Assembly (NCBI GenBank): GCA_964439395.1
Contig: CAYTNV010000004.1
Coordinates: 75,218-139,217 of the forward strand
DNA length: 64,000 nt
Direction of reading: 5' to 3'
Origin: JAUUSJ01 sp964439395
Lineage (GTDB): Bacteria > Bacillota > Clostridia > Lachnospirales > Lachnospiraceae
In this document: positions 8,696 to 18,008 of the stretch, one piece after another
How the letters are laid out: every line of letters starts with the position of its first letter
Numbering within the stretch: the first letter of the stretch is position 1
Position numbers and translations under genes: made by a program
Notes under the pieces: generated by a model
What the model was told of the DNA's origin: nothing
Database searches by the model: none
The model's input: only the letters and a program-made list of their open reading frames with translations

Positions 8696-9598
8696 TTAAT
8701 ATTTTCTCAAAAATTCGCATTGCTCATCATTACATTGCTTCGCAATCTCCCGAGCGATATCTAGATGAAATACATGAGTCATCGTCTCATCCTCTTCTTT
8801 GCCATAAATTTTAAATACACAAGATACCCCTAGTTCCGTTAATTTTTCATACATTGGCTCCGCATATTCTCGCAAAAAATCATGTGTCGCAGTCATCACA
8901 TAACTCGGCGGAAAATTACTTGTCAAATATTTCATTACATCGACTTGCTCTAATATCCTTTCACGAGTATCGACATTTTTATAGCTATCTCCAAGATAAA
9001 TACAATAAAGCTCATCTTCATTTTTTTGTATGCTTTTTCTCATATCATAAATCCCACAGTTTAATAATATTGCTTTAATTGATATTTTATCACTTGGGAT
9101 TTGAAGCTTCGGATAAATTGCTGCGTACTCTTTGTTTGTGAGCATTGCCACATACTGACTGGCAAGCTGTGCTCCTGCGGAATCCCCCGCGACATATAAA
9201 TGATCCAAATCGATTCCATACTCACTGGCATTATCTAAAACCCAAGTAAATACTGCATTAATATCTTCAATAGCGGCTGGAAATATATTTTCTGGAGCAA
9301 GACGATAAGAAAAATTTATAATAGTAAATCCCCTCATCGCTAAATCCATACAATAATATTGATACAAATCCTTGTCTCCATAACACCAGCCACCTCCATG
9401 AATATCAATAATCGTCGGCTGTAGATTATTCGCCCCTTTTTTATGATAAATGTCTAGAAGATTCCATTTTCCATATGGACCATAGGAAAGATTCTCATAA
9501 CGACAAATTTCTTCTGGTATACTATATTTTTCATCTCTTTTGGCATCTGAAATAGCTGCCTCTGTTCTAAATGCTTCAACTGCCTTTGGTATTTTCAC
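8696..9598 (-). CDS. Alpha/beta hydrolase, hormone-sensitive-lipase-type esterase
   Basis: A 300-residue alpha/beta hydrolase. It has the oxyanion HGGGW near residue 67, SYRLAPEN, and the nucleophile elbow AGDSAGAQLA (Ser near residue 139). Likely acid and base are in ATHDFLREY and MTHVFHLD. There is no signal peptide, so it is probably a cytoplasmic carboxylesterase; the substrate cannot be told. It starts at a GTG with AGAGGTGG upstream. It ends just before the tyrS T-box leader. Confidence 0.88.
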   Translation of the reverse strand: MKIPKAVEAFRTEAAISDAKRDEKYSIPEEICRYENLSYGPYGKWNLLDIYHKKGANNLQPTIIDIHGGGWCYGDKDLYQYYCMDLAMRGFTIINFSYRLAPENIFPAAIEDINAVFTWVLDNASEYGIDLDHLYVAGDSAGAQLASQYVAMLTNKEYAAIYPKLQIPSDKISIKAILLNCGIYDMRKSIQKNEDELYCIYLGDSYKNVDTRERILEQVDVMKYLTSNFPPSYVMTATHDFLREYAEPMYEKLTELGVSCVFKIYGKEEDETMTHVFHLDIAREIAKQCNDEQCEFLRKY

Positions 9599-9752
9599 CT
9601 TTCCACCTCTTAATCCATTTGCAATTCATATTTTGGGCTTACTCGGCAATGAAATTACTAAGTAGCCCCGCTGAATCTATTAAAAAAATCTCATTCTCTA
9701 ATTTTCTCCTAAAACTGGAAAACATATGTATTATTTGAAATCCTATTTATTA

Positions 9753-10298
9753 TTACTGAGGTACCAATTCTCCAGTCTCCGTATTCATAACATATCCTGA
9801 AATTGACACATCCTTTGGCATAAGTGGATGATTGCGAAGTAACTCCACTGCATCTGCCACAGACTGCTCCACCGAGTCAAATCCACTAAGCCAGCTCTTA
9901 AAATCAATGCCACAGTAATCCATCATATCGATATGATCTTGAGAAATTCCACGCTTTTTTAGATGCTCGATCATCTCATCTGCATTCATTCCAGCCACAC
10001 CACAGTCTGTGTGACCGATAACCATAATCTCCTCAACACCGAGCTCAATAATAGCAACTAATAAACTTCTAACAACACTTCCAAATGGATTGGTAATCAT
10101 TCCACCCGCATTTTTAATCATCTTGACATCACCATTTTTAATGCCAAGTGCCGCTGGAAGTAACTCCACTAGACGAGTATCCATACATGTTAAAATTGCA
10201 ATTTTCTTATCTGGATATTTGCTTGTCGTAAATTTTTCGTACTCTTTATTAGAGACAAATTTTTTATTGTACTCTAACATTTTTTTAACTTCTGGCAT
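9753..10298 (-). CDS. Beta-class carbonic anhydrase
   Basis: A 181-residue protein with the beta-carbonic anhydrase zinc ligands: Cys-X-Asp in LTCMDTRLVE (near residue 38) and His-X2-Cys in IGHTDCGVAG (near residue 96). KNAGGMITNPFGS lies between them. It hydrates CO2 to bicarbonate, useful to a fermenter that needs bicarbonate for carboxylations. It lies 26 bp downstream of the HAD gene and is probably co-transcribed with it. The protein is short, a normal size for this bacterial subgroup. Confidence 0.93.
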   Translation of the reverse strand: MPEVKKMLEYNKKFVSNKEYEKFTTSKYPDKKIAILTCMDTRLVELLPAALGIKNGDVKMIKNAGGMITNPFGSVVRSLLVAIIELGVEEIMVIGHTDCGVAGMNADEMIEHLKKRGISQDHIDMMDYCGIDFKSWLSGFDSVEQSVADAVELLRNHPLMPKDVSISGYVMNTETGELVPQ

Positions 10299-10324
10299 AT
10301 TTCTTCCTCCTAGTTATGTACTCA

Positions 10325-10975
10325 TTATCCCATCATTTCTATAGAAAACTCCTCCAAAGAATTAACTGAAATATCTGCTATTTCCTTAATTTTTTCCCAC
10401 TGCTTCTTACTTGAATTATCGTAAATTCCAATTGTCTTAAAACCTACTTTCTTAGCTGTCTCAATTGCATGAAGTGCATCCTCAAATACATATGTCTCCT
10501 CAACTGGAGTTCCGAGTAATTCCACTGTCTTATAAAAAACAAGTGGACTTTCCTTACCGACTCCGACCTCTTCACAGCTCACAATATTTTTGAAATACTT
10601 AAAAATTCCAAGACGCTTGAAAGCTTTTTGAACATAGCTCACATCACTCGCAGTTGCAACTGCCATGATAACATTATTTTCCTCTAATACTTGTAATGTC
10701 TCTCTAACCCCCGCCTTTAACGGAGCCTCCTCCTCATAAAATACTTTCGCCAACTTTGTCGTTCCGTCCATAATTTCTTGTATCGACTCCTCAAGATTAT
10801 ACGCTTCTTTCATATAAACTGCGCCTTCTGTAACCGTCATTTTAAATAATATTTCTCTCAAATCTGGTCGTGCCATTATTCCCTTACTAGCCAGATAAAG
10901 ATCTCCCACAGCATCCCACATTGGCATCGTATCTAATAAGGTTCCATCCACATCAAAAATTGCTCCCTTTATCAT
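10325..10975 (-). CDS. HAD-family phosphatase, beta-phosphoglucomutase-like
   Basis: A 216-residue HAD hydrolase. Motif I is FDVDGTLLDTMPMW, motif II is ATASD (VATASDVSY), motif III is the lysine in EVGVGKESPLVF, and motif IV is VFEDALHAIETAKK. The cap sits between motifs I and II. Such proteins dephosphorylate small sugar or nucleotide phosphates; the substrate is not evident. Confidence 0.9.
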   Translation of the reverse strand: MIKGAIFDVDGTLLDTMPMWDAVGDLYLASKGIMARPDLREILFKMTVTEGAVYMKEAYNLEESIQEIMDGTTKLAKVFYEEEAPLKAGVRETLQVLEENNVIMAVATASDVSYVQKAFKRLGIFKYFKNIVSCEEVGVGKESPLVFYKTVELLGTPVEETYVFEDALHAIETAKKVGFKTIGIYDNSSKKQWEKIKEIADISVNSLEEFSIEMMG

Positions 10976-11087
10976 CTCTTCCTCCTATCTGAAATTTTCC
11001 AGTATTTTTCATCTTTTTTTATCATACCATATGTTCTTTGCGAAGTGAAGTGGTAACTTTTCTTTCTAATATGTATATCATAACATA

Positions 11088-11131
11088 AAAAGCATAGGTA
11101 CTATGGAAAATCTCCTAATACCTATGCTTTT
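11088..11131. terminator. Bidirectional terminator
   Basis: AAAAGCATAGGTA (11088-11100) pairs perfectly with TACCTATGCTTTT (11119-11131), giving T-runs on both strands. It closes the gene ending at 11149. Confidence 0.8.
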
Positions 11132-11148
11132 ATATTTTTTTCCTAATA

Positions 11149-11505
11149 TCACTCAATATTTATAGTCTTAAATCCTGCTCTTCTCACAGCAAACTCTAAG
11201 TCTTCCCCGTCAATCTCACGATCTACAGAAACAACAGCAATATTTTTCTTAAGATTTACCTTTGCCACAGCGCCATCAATCTGGTTGATCGACTTTTCGA
11301 CACTGTTTTTACAGTGATCACAGTGCATTCCCTCGATATGTATTATCTTCTCGCCAATCTTTGTACCATCAAGTATTTTCTTCTTAGGCTTATCATCACT
11401 TCCACCGCCACAGCATCCGCCCTCTCCCTTCATATGCTTGAAAGAAGACCGAACTGCAAATACTGCAATTATAATTACAATAATAAGAATTACCGTTGTC
11501 CCCAT
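11149..11505 (-). CDS. Membrane-anchored heavy-metal-associated (HMA) domain protein
   Basis: A 118-residue protein in two parts. Residues 4-18 form one membrane segment, followed by a Cys/Gly-rich stretch (GGCCGGG near residue 30) resembling the FeoB-associated Cys-rich membrane peptides. Residues 50-118 are an HMA domain with the metal site GMHCDHCKNS. It likely handles copper or another soft metal at the membrane. No transporter gene adjoins it, which is unusual, as such domains normally serve a P-type ATPase or Feo system. It lies 12 bp after the nitroreductase gene. Confidence 0.82.
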   Translation of the reverse strand: MGTTVILIIVIIIAVFAVRSSFKHMKGEGGCCGGGSDDKPKKKILDGTKIGEKIIHIEGMHCDHCKNSVEKSINQIDGAVAKVNLKKNIAVVSVDREIDGEDLEFAVRRAGFKTINIE

Positions 11506-11517
11506 ATTACGCTCTCC

Positions 11518-12057
11518 TTAGAAAAACTTTGTAATATCTTCTACCGCTTTTCTCTTTGGCATCTTTGGAAATACATCTTTATAACCAACAGCAATAACAG
11601 CTACAACTTCCTCTGTTCCAGGAATTTGCAAAATTTTTCTTAATTTCTCACTGTCACGGATGCCCATAACTAGCGTTCCAAGTCCAAGTTCTTCCGCCTT
11701 TAAGAGCAAATTTTGATTTTGAAGTCCTAAGTCATAACATCCCCAGCCTTCACCAATTTCATTTTCCGCAATTCCCTCTCTCGTAAAGCCCGCGCGAGTT
11801 TTCACAAATGTTGCAACAATATAAACAGTTGCATCCTCCGTACTATTCTGATTAAAGGCAGGAAGACATGTCTCTCTCACTTCTTTTACTTTTTCGTCAG
11901 ACATCACTACATAATAGCGACCTGTCTGAGAATTCTTCCAAGTAGGCGCCAATGTCGCTGCCTCAATCATCAACTCAATCGCCTCTTTTGACACTTTTCT
12001 ATCTTTTTGATATGCACGAATACTTCTACGCATTCTCATTACCTGCATTAATTCCAT
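11518..12057 (-). CDS. Nitroreductase family protein
   Basis: A 179-residue FMN-dependent nitroreductase-fold protein. It begins MELMQVMRMRRSIRAYQ, the usual N-terminal RRSIR phosphate-binding region, continues with LAPTWKNSQTGRYYVV, and has GCYDLGLQNQNLLLKAEELGL-type helices and GTLVMGIRD. These enzymes reduce nitro compounds, quinones or flavins with NAD(P)H. The substrate is unknown. Confidence 0.88.
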   Translation of the reverse strand: MELMQVMRMRRSIRAYQKDRKVSKEAIELMIEAATLAPTWKNSQTGRYYVVMSDEKVKEVRETCLPAFNQNSTEDATVYIVATFVKTRAGFTREGIAENEIGEGWGCYDLGLQNQNLLLKAEELGLGTLVMGIRDSEKLRKILQIPGTEEVVAVIAVGYKDVFPKMPKRKAVEDITKFF

Positions 12058-12232
12058 GAAATTCCTCCTTTATCATCTACAATATCAAAAAACTCTCTGT
12101 ATTTAAATATCTATTCTACAGCTTCTCATGAATTATATTATATCATTCTAACATAAGTTTTTCAATCCTAACTCAGAAAAGAATATCGAGAACATTTTTC
12201 TTTTGGCTTTTTATTCATTTCACTAGTTTCCT

Positions 12233-13417
12233 CTAGGCTAATAATGTTAATGCCTTCTCCATACGATTCATTCCCTCTTCAATCTCTTCCATAGAAACCG
12301 CATAGGCAAATCGAATTGCTGATGGATCATAAAAAGCCTCGCCAGGTACAGCTCCAATTTTCCCCTCCATCAATAAAAATTCGCACATATTAGAGGCAGA
12401 TTCTATCTTATAGTTTCCATAAGATTTTCCAAAATAGCTCTCGACCTTTGGCATTAAATAAAAAGCGCCCTCTGGCTTTGCACATTTAATTCCTGGCATA
12501 TCATTCAATCTCTGCCACATATAATCTCTACGTTTTTGAAATTCTTGTCTCATCTCTTCAATATTCTCATCGCAGTTCTTTAATGCTTCAATCGCTGCCC
12601 ATTGCACAAAGCTAGTACTATTTGATGTAGTATTACTCTGTAAAGCAACGATAGCTTCTGTAATCTCCTCGGAGGCTGCACTATAGCCGATTCTCCATCC
12701 CGTCATAGAAAATGCCTTGGAAAATCCATTGATTACGATACATCTCTTATATAACTCCTTAGAAAAACTAGCAATACAAATATGCTCTGTCTGTCCATAA
12801 ATCAATTTTTCATATACTTCATCTGTAATAATATAAATATCATTTTCCACCGCAATCTTCCCTAGCTCCATCAATGCCTCTCTAGGATATACTGCACCAG
12901 TCGGATTATTTGGCGTATTCAAAAGAATAAGCTTTGTCTTATCTGTCACTGCATTTTTAATATTTTCAATATTAAGAGAATAATCCTCATTCGTTGGAAC
13001 CTTCACGGCAATTCCACCTGCCAATTTCACCATCTCTACATAGCTGACCCAACATGGAATTGGCAAAATCACTTCATCTCCCTCATCGCAGACTGCCATA
13101 ATCGCATTATAAAGTGCCTGTTTTGCCCCCGTTGAAATGCAAATCTGACTCGGTGCATAATCAACACCATTATCTTTTTTTAATTTTTCACAGATAGCTT
13201 CTTTTAAGGGACGAACTCCACCTACTAACTCATACTTTGTCTTTCCCGCTTTCATCGCCTCATAACATGCCTCAATAATCAAATCTGGTGTCTGAAAATC
13301 TGGCTGTCCTGCACTAAAAGAAATAATATTCTCTCCCTGTTCTTTTAATTTTGCGACCTTTGCCACCATAGCACTAGTGGCAGATGGTTCCATATTTTTA
13401 ATTCTTTTGCTAATCAT
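12233..13417 (-). CDS. Class I/II pyridoxal-phosphate aminotransferase (aspartate aminotransferase-like)
   Basis: A 394-residue fold-type I aminotransferase. The PLP lysine is in NGFSKAFSMTGWRIGY (near residue 233). Other blocks are FSAGQPDFQTPD, STGAKQALYNA, NTPNNPTGAVYP and ITDEVYEKLIYG, and the substrate arginine is probably in IRFAYAVS near the C-terminus. Aspartate or aromatic substrates are typical of this subgroup. It is monocistronic, divergent from the NUDIX gene. Confidence 0.92.
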   Translation of the reverse strand: MISKRIKNMEPSATSAMVAKVAKLKEQGENIISFSAGQPDFQTPDLIIEACYEAMKAGKTKYELVGGVRPLKEAICEKLKKDNGVDYAPSQICISTGAKQALYNAIMAVCDEGDEVILPIPCWVSYVEMVKLAGGIAVKVPTNEDYSLNIENIKNAVTDKTKLILLNTPNNPTGAVYPREALMELGKIAVENDIYIITDEVYEKLIYGQTEHICIASFSKELYKRCIVINGFSKAFSMTGWRIGYSAASEEITEAIVALQSNTTSNSTSFVQWAAIEALKNCDENIEEMRQEFQKRRDYMWQRLNDMPGIKCAKPEGAFYLMPKVESYFGKSYGNYKIESASNMCEFLLMEGKIGAVPGEAFYDPSAIRFAYAVSMEEIEEGMNRMEKALTLLA

Positions 13418-13623
13418 TTTTCTTTTCCTCTCATTACTTTAGTTATTAAGATAATTTGCCATTTTAGCTCATTATATCGACTATCTAAAAAAAAATCAAC
13501 TTGTCATAATTAGGTTATTTCCAATCAATTACTATCTTACTACTTATATAGTAAACTACTCATATGACAAAATATATTTAATGAATAGAAAAACCATTAT
13601 GCAATCATCTCAATTTTTAGAAC

Positions 13624-13652
13624 TTGACGATATTAGAAAAATTCGTTAAAGT
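13624..13652 (+). promoter_or_regulatory. Probable promoter of the NUDIX gene, in the 13418-13738 divergent gap
   Basis: TTGACG (13624-13629), 17-bp spacer, TAAAGT (13647-13652), about 80 bp before the NUDIX ATG. Between it and the gene an imperfect hairpin (GATATCGGG against CCCTAATATC) lies around 13668-13701. No gene is seen in this divergent intergenic region. Confidence 0.5.
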
Positions 13653-13738
13653 TATAACTAAATAAGATATCGGGAGCAAAAAGCCTTTTACCCCTAATAT
13701 CGTAAATCATCATTCATTATAGAAAGGACTGAATAAAC

Positions 13739-14242
13739 ATGGAATTTTGGGATATTTATGATAAAAACAAGCGAAAAACTGGTCGCATAATGAAAAGAAA
13801 TGACTGGTGTTTAAAAGATGACGAGTATCATCTGACTGTACTCGGAGTTATCGCCAAACCAGATGGAAAATTTCTAATTACAAAACGTGTTATGACAAAA
13901 AGCTGGGCACCTGGCTGGTGGGAAGTATCTGGCGGAGCTGCTATGGCAGGTGAGGAATCAAAAGATGCTGTTCTTCGTGAAGTGAAAGAAGAGACAGGAC
14001 TTGACGTATCTAACTGGGATGGGGGATATCTCTTCTCTTATAAGAGAGAAAATCCTGGTGAGGGAGATAATTATTTTGTCGATATTTACCGCTTTATCGG
14101 TGATTTTGATGAAGATGATTTAAACTTCCAGGAAGGCGAAATAGACGGATATATGCTCGCCACCACAGACGAAATTAAAGCTTTTGCGAAAGAGGGAATC
14201 TTTCTGCACTATGATAGTATTAAACAAGCTTTTGAACTCTAA
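13739..14242 (+). CDS. NUDIX hydrolase
   Basis: A 167-residue NUDIX protein. The Nudix box is GGAAMAGEESKDAVLREVKEETGL in parts: Gly near residue 61, then REVKEETGL. The N-terminal half (FWDIYDKNKRKTGRIM) resembles the YfcD/Idi-like group that acts on diphosphates. It cleaves a nucleoside-diphosphate-X substrate not identifiable from sequence. AGAAAGGA precedes the ATG. Confidence 0.9.
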   Translation: MEFWDIYDKNKRKTGRIMKRNDWCLKDDEYHLTVLGVIAKPDGKFLITKRVMTKSWAPGWWEVSGGAAMAGEESKDAVLREVKEETGLDVSNWDGGYLFSYKRENPGEGDNYFVDIYRFIGDFDEDDLNFQEGEIDGYMLATTDEIKAFAKEGIFLHYDSIKQAFEL

Positions 14243-14251
14243 ACAAATAAA

Positions 14252-14281
14252 GGAGAGAATTTCTTCTAGAAAATTCTCTCC
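14252..14281. terminator. Terminator between convergent genes
   Basis: GGAGAGAATTT (14252-14262) and AAATTCTCTCC (14271-14281) form an 11-bp stem between the NUDIX gene and the ABC ATPase, which converge here. The T-run is weak on both sides. Confidence 0.6.
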
Positions 14282-14332
14282 TTCTATACTCTATCCAGTA
14301 TATTCCCTGATTTTAACCTCTAATTAAAATAT

Positions 14333-15121
14333 CTACCCCTGCGTATATCTCGATAAGAACTGCTTTGTTCTCTCCTCCTGCGGATTATCAATTACCTGTC
14401 TTGCATCTCCCTGCTCCACAATATATCCGCCATCCATAAAAATAATCTGATCTGCCACATCTCTCGCAAATGCCATCTCGTGTGTAACGATAATCATTGT
14501 CGTTTTCTGTTCAGCAAGTCCGCGGATAACTTTAAGAACCTCGCCTGTGAGCTCTGGATCCAGAGCGGAAGTTGGCTCATCAAAGCATAGGATATCTGGC
14601 TTTAATGCTAGCGCCCTCGCAATCGCTACGCGCTGTTGTTGCCCACCAGAAAGTTGATGTGGATAATAATGATCCGCACGATCTGCAAGTCCCATCATAT
14701 CAAGTAACTCTCTTCCATGCTTTTCAATTTCTTCAAAAATCAATTTTTTATTTTGTTTAAAATCTGCTCTCTCCTGAGCTAATAATTGTTCAGCAAGCAT
14801 CACATTTTGAAGTGCTGTATACTGTGGAAATAAATGAAACGCCTGAAATACCATTCCAAAATGAAGCCGCTTATTGCGAAGCTCTTTCTCATCCATCTTT
14901 GTCGGAGTAGACGCATCAAAAATTTTTTCTCCCTTTACAAAAATACTTCCTTGATTTGGCTTCTCCAAAAAATTTAAACAGCGAAGTAATGTCGTTTTAC
15001 CTGATCCAGAAGAACCGATAATCGCCAACGCATTTCCCTCCTCGAGAGAAAAACTGACATCTCTTAATACCTTTGTACTCCCAAAATGTTTTTCAATATG
15101 ATCCACTTCTAACATCGCCAT
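14333..15121 (-). CDS. Polar amino acid ABC transporter, ATP-binding protein
   Basis: A 262-residue GlnQ/ArtP-type ATPase. Walker A is IGSSGSGKTTLLRC, the Q-loop region is GMVFQAFHLFPQ, the signature is LSGGQQQRVAIARAL, and Walker B is DILCFDEPTSALDPE, followed by IIVTHEM. It energises the permease 12 bp upstream in the operon and the lipoprotein binding protein further up. The substrate is probably a polar amino acid or cystine, judged only from the family. Confidence 0.95.
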   Translation of the reverse strand: MAMLEVDHIEKHFGSTKVLRDVSFSLEEGNALAIIGSSGSGKTTLLRCLNFLEKPNQGSIFVKGEKIFDASTPTKMDEKELRNKRLHFGMVFQAFHLFPQYTALQNVMLAEQLLAQERADFKQNKKLIFEEIEKHGRELLDMMGLADRADHYYPHQLSGGQQQRVAIARALALKPDILCFDEPTSALDPELTGEVLKVIRGLAEQKTTMIIVTHEMAFARDVADQIIFMDGGYIVEQGDARQVIDNPQEERTKQFLSRYTQG

Positions 15122-15133
15122 TGTTCTTCCCTC

Positions 15134-15790
15134 CTATCTAAAATAACTTAATCTGCGCTCAATATAATTAAATGTCAACGTCAAAATTCCAACAAATAAG
15201 AGATAGAAGACACCTGTATAGAATAATGGCCATGTAATCCCCGCAGACTTCATAAATGAAAATCCTGCGAACGTAAGCTCATATGCGGCAATCATTCTCG
15301 CAATAGATGTATCCTTTACAAGGGTAATAATCTCATTTGACATCGGTGGAATAATCCTCTTAATCATCTGAAGCAAGGTGATTTTAAAGAAAATTTGGCT
15401 TTTTGTCATACCAAGAACTTCTCCAGCCTCGCGTTGTCCCACTGGTACACCCTCAATACCACCTCGAAAAATGACAGAAAAATAGCAGGCATAATTGATT
15501 GCAAAGGCAACAACTGTCGCAGTGATACGTCCCGCCTCATCTCCGCTCCAAATATTATGTCCAAGCCACATACCTGGTCCATAAAAAATAATAATCAACT
15601 GAAGCATAAGTGGTGTACCACGAATAATCCATACAAATACTTGTACGAGATAACGAAGTGGTTTCCATTTACTCATGCTTCCAAATGCTAAAACTAGGCC
15701 AAGTGGAAGCGAAAAAAGTAATGTTAAAAAGAAAATCTGCGCTGTTGTCGCTAAACCTAGTAAAAGCTGCTGAGTTACAGTCCAAAACAT
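15134..15790 (-). CDS. Polar amino acid ABC transporter, permease
   Basis: A 218-residue membrane protein of the HisM/GlnP family with about five membrane segments. It has RGTPLMLQLIIIFYG after the second segment and the EAA loop EAGEVLGMTKSQIFFKITLLQ, the ATPase docking site. Likely forms a homodimer, as only one permease gene is present. Confidence 0.94.
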   Translation of the reverse strand: MFWTVTQQLLLGLATTAQIFFLTLLFSLPLGLVLAFGSMSKWKPLRYLVQVFVWIIRGTPLMLQLIIIFYGPGMWLGHNIWSGDEAGRITATVVAFAINYACYFSVIFRGGIEGVPVGQREAGEVLGMTKSQIFFKITLLQMIKRIIPPMSNEIITLVKDTSIARMIAAYELTFAGFSFMKSAGITWPLFYTGVFYLLFVGILTLTFNYIERRLSYFR

Positions 15791-15829
15791 TTTTATTCTC
15801 CTTTTTTTCTATGGTGCTACAATAGAAAA

Positions 15830-15882
15830 GGATGTTGCTATATCCTTTTTCTCTCAGAAAAAAGGTCTAGCTTGCAACATCC
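15830..15882 (-). terminator. Attenuating hairpin between binding protein and permease genes
   Basis: GGATGTTGC (15830-15838) and GCAACATCC (15874-15882) form an outer 9-bp stem. Within it CCTTTTT and AAAAAAGG form a second stem at 15844-15865. On the minus strand TTTTCT follows the outer stem. It probably lets only part of the transcripts pass from the binding protein to the permease. Confidence 0.7.
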
Positions 15883-15997
15883 CTTTATATTCTTTATTAA
15901 GCTATTTTTCAAAAAATAACTTTCCAAATTCAAAAATTCTTATCTAGAATATTATCTATTCTCAATTCAATCTTCTCATTTTATTTTTTCATTCCAA

Positions 15998-16810
15998 TTA
16001 TTTTGTTGGAACTACAACTACCTGAGCATTATTACAGTAAGGAACTGTGCACTCCATAGACTCTTTTACTTCGTCTGTAAGTGTCATACCATTCCATACA
16101 ACGTCAATATTTTTAGAATCAAGTTCCATAGACTTTGTATCCCAGTCAATCTCTACAAATTGAGCTTCTACGCCAAGCTTCTCAGCTACAATACGAGCCA
16201 TATCTGCATCAAAACCAATCCACTCATCGCCATCTTTATAATCCATTGGCTCAAAATCTGTAATGCCAACGATAAGAGAACCTTTTCCTTTAATGTAAGC
16301 AACATCACCGTCAGCTGCCTCTTCATATGTAACTTCTTGCTGCTCTACTAAAGATTCCTGCACACCGTATTTTTCAGCTGTCTTAACCATAGAACCGTCT
16401 TTATATGTCTCATATAAAACAGAGTTAATAAAAGCTGCAAGGTCAGAACCTTTTCGACATCCAACACCATACTCCTCTGTTGTGAGTTCCTCTGTATGTT
16501 CCATATCTGGATAACTTGTTCCCTCACCAATCATAGCTCCTGCCATTAAAAGGTCAATAATCGCTGCATCCGACGTTCCAGCTTTTACTTCCATAAGAGC
16601 ATCTGCCTGGGACGCAACAGAATTATACTCATATCCTTTTTCTTTTGCAGCTGCCTCACCAGCGGAACCTGCCTCTACAGCATAAACGAGAGAACTCGTA
16701 TCTTCATTTTCTGCTGCTGTTGTGCTTCCTGCATTATTAGAGCCACCACAGGCTGCTAAAGACAATGTCATCATTGCTAAACTTAAAAATACTGCGATTT
16801 TCTTTCTCAT
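15998..16810 (-). CDS. Amino acid ABC transporter substrate-binding lipoprotein with circularly permuted domain order
   Basis: A 270-residue lipoprotein (signal MRKKIAVFLSLAMMTLSLAAC, Cys 21). All the sequence blocks of a family 3 binding protein are present, but in swapped order. Residues 41-150 match the part normally in the second half: AVEAGSAGEAAA, GTSDAAIIDLLMA, EEYGVGCRKGSDL, then the usual C-terminal helix YKDGSMVKTAEKYG. Residues 177-270 match what is normally the N-terminus: SLIVGITDFEPMDY, GFDADMARIVAEKLG, WDTKSMELDSKNIDVVWNGMT and the hinge strand NNAQVVVVPTK. The linker is about 25 residues (152-176). The mature fold should be intact but with new termini. Its neighbours are the matching permease and ATPase. 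Confidence 0.9.
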   Translation of the reverse strand: MRKKIAVFLSLAMMTLSLAACGGSNNAGSTTAAENEDTSSLVYAVEAGSAGEAAAKEKGYEYNSVASQADALMEVKAGTSDAAIIDLLMAGAMIGEGTSYPDMEHTEELTTEEYGVGCRKGSDLAAFINSVLYETYKDGSMVKTAEKYGVQESLVEQQEVTYEEAADGDVAYIKGKGSLIVGITDFEPMDYKDGDEWIGFDADMARIVAEKLGVEAQFVEIDWDTKSMELDSKNIDVVWNGMTLTDEVKESMECTVPYCNNAQVVVVPTK

Positions 16811-17014
16811 ATTAATCCTCCTTATTTTTGTAGACCAAGTATACTGTACGTGTTCTACTACATTTTCCTTCCTGTCATTTTCCTACTCCGTCTCTATTTA
16901 TAAAATGAACTAAAATTCACGTTAATTCTAATATTCTCTTGGCTACTATCTTTACATTTCGCTACTATTCTATCACAGCGTTACGGTAAAGTAAAGAAGG
17001 AAAAGATAAAAAAT

Positions 17015-17058
17015 ATCAGATATCTTTATTGTTTCATTCCTCTCTAAAGATATCTGAT
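17015..17058 (-). terminator. Terminator of the antiporter gene
   Basis: ATCAGATATCTTT (17015-17027) and AAAGATATCTGAT (17046-17058) form a 13-bp perfect stem. On the minus strand TATTTTTTATC follows, 9 bp beyond the antiporter stop. Confidence 0.85.
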
Positions 17059-17066
17059 TCTTTTTT

Positions 17067-18008
17067 CTACAGCACAATTAAACTCAAAAAATATACTGCG
17101 TAAACAGCCAACATAATCAAACCACATGACCTTCTAAGTTCTCGATGCTTCCTACTCCCAATCCACAAAATAATAAGTGCTAAAATTGCAATAAACAAAT
17201 CCAAAATAAAACTCTTCTCAAATGGAATCGTTGCAATCGTTGCTGTGAGACCTGTTATAAGTAAAATATTAAAAATATTACTTCCAATTATATTTCCAAT
17301 GGCGATATCTGCATTTCCTTTTCGAGCTGCCGCAACAGAAGTTACCAACTCTGGAAGTGAGGTTCCAAATGCGACGATAGTGAGTCCGATAATACGCTCG
17401 CTAAGACCAGCTGCTCTAGCAATTACAGTCGCACTATCTACCGTCAAATCACTTCCAACTACAACACATACTCCACCTAAAATTACAAAAAACAAACATT
17501 TCCAAATTGGCATCGTATCTGGCCTTTTCTCCTTCTTTTCTTTCTTAATGCTGCCTCTCGATAGAAAGAAAAGATAAATCGAATATCCCACAAATAAGAG
17601 TAATAAAATCATACCTTCCCAAAATACAATTTCTCCACCAATCCATCCCATTGCCAGCACCACCGCCGTAATGAAACCACAAAATGGAATATCATATTTT
17701 AATGCAGTTCTCGGTATCAAAATCGGAACAATAACTGAGGTAATTCCCAAAATCACTAAGACATTTAAGATATTACTTCCGAGTACATTTCCGAGCGTAA
17801 TACCTGCATTTCCTTTCGTTGCCGCTGTAATACTGACAGAAAGCTCTGGTAAACTCGTTCCAATAGCCACAATTGTAAGACCTACCACTAACTTTGGGAT
17901 TCCAAACTTCGTGGCGATATCCGATGCACCGTCCACAAACAAGTCTGCTCCTTTTACTAACATAAATAATCCTACTATTAACAAAATACATTGTATGATG
18001 ATTGTCAT
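17067..18008 (-). CDS. CaCA-family sodium/calcium (cation) antiporter
   Basis: A 313-residue membrane protein with about ten hydrophobic segments and the two alpha-repeats of the family: VAIGTSLPELSVSI...GNVLGSNILN near residues 47-85 and VAFGTSLPELVTSV...GNIIGSNIFN near 208-250. The acidic residues in both GTSLPEL motifs are the ion ligands. It resembles YrbG-type antiporters. The riboswitch in its leader is of the Mn2+-sensing class, so manganese export or Mn/Ca balance is a reasonable role, but ion specificity is inference. Confidence 0.93.
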   Translation of the reverse strand: MTIIIQCILLIVGLFMLVKGADLFVDGASDIATKFGIPKLVVGLTIVAIGTSLPELSVSITAATKGNAGITLGNVLGSNILNVLVILGITSVIVPILIPRTALKYDIPFCGFITAVVLAMGWIGGEIVFWEGMILLLLFVGYSIYLFFLSRGSIKKEKKEKRPDTMPIWKCLFFVILGGVCVVVGSDLTVDSATVIARAAGLSERIIGLTIVAFGTSLPELVTSVAAARKGNADIAIGNIIGSNIFNILLITGLTATIATIPFEKSFILDLFIAILALIILWIGSRKHRELRRSCGLIMLAVYAVYFLSLIVL

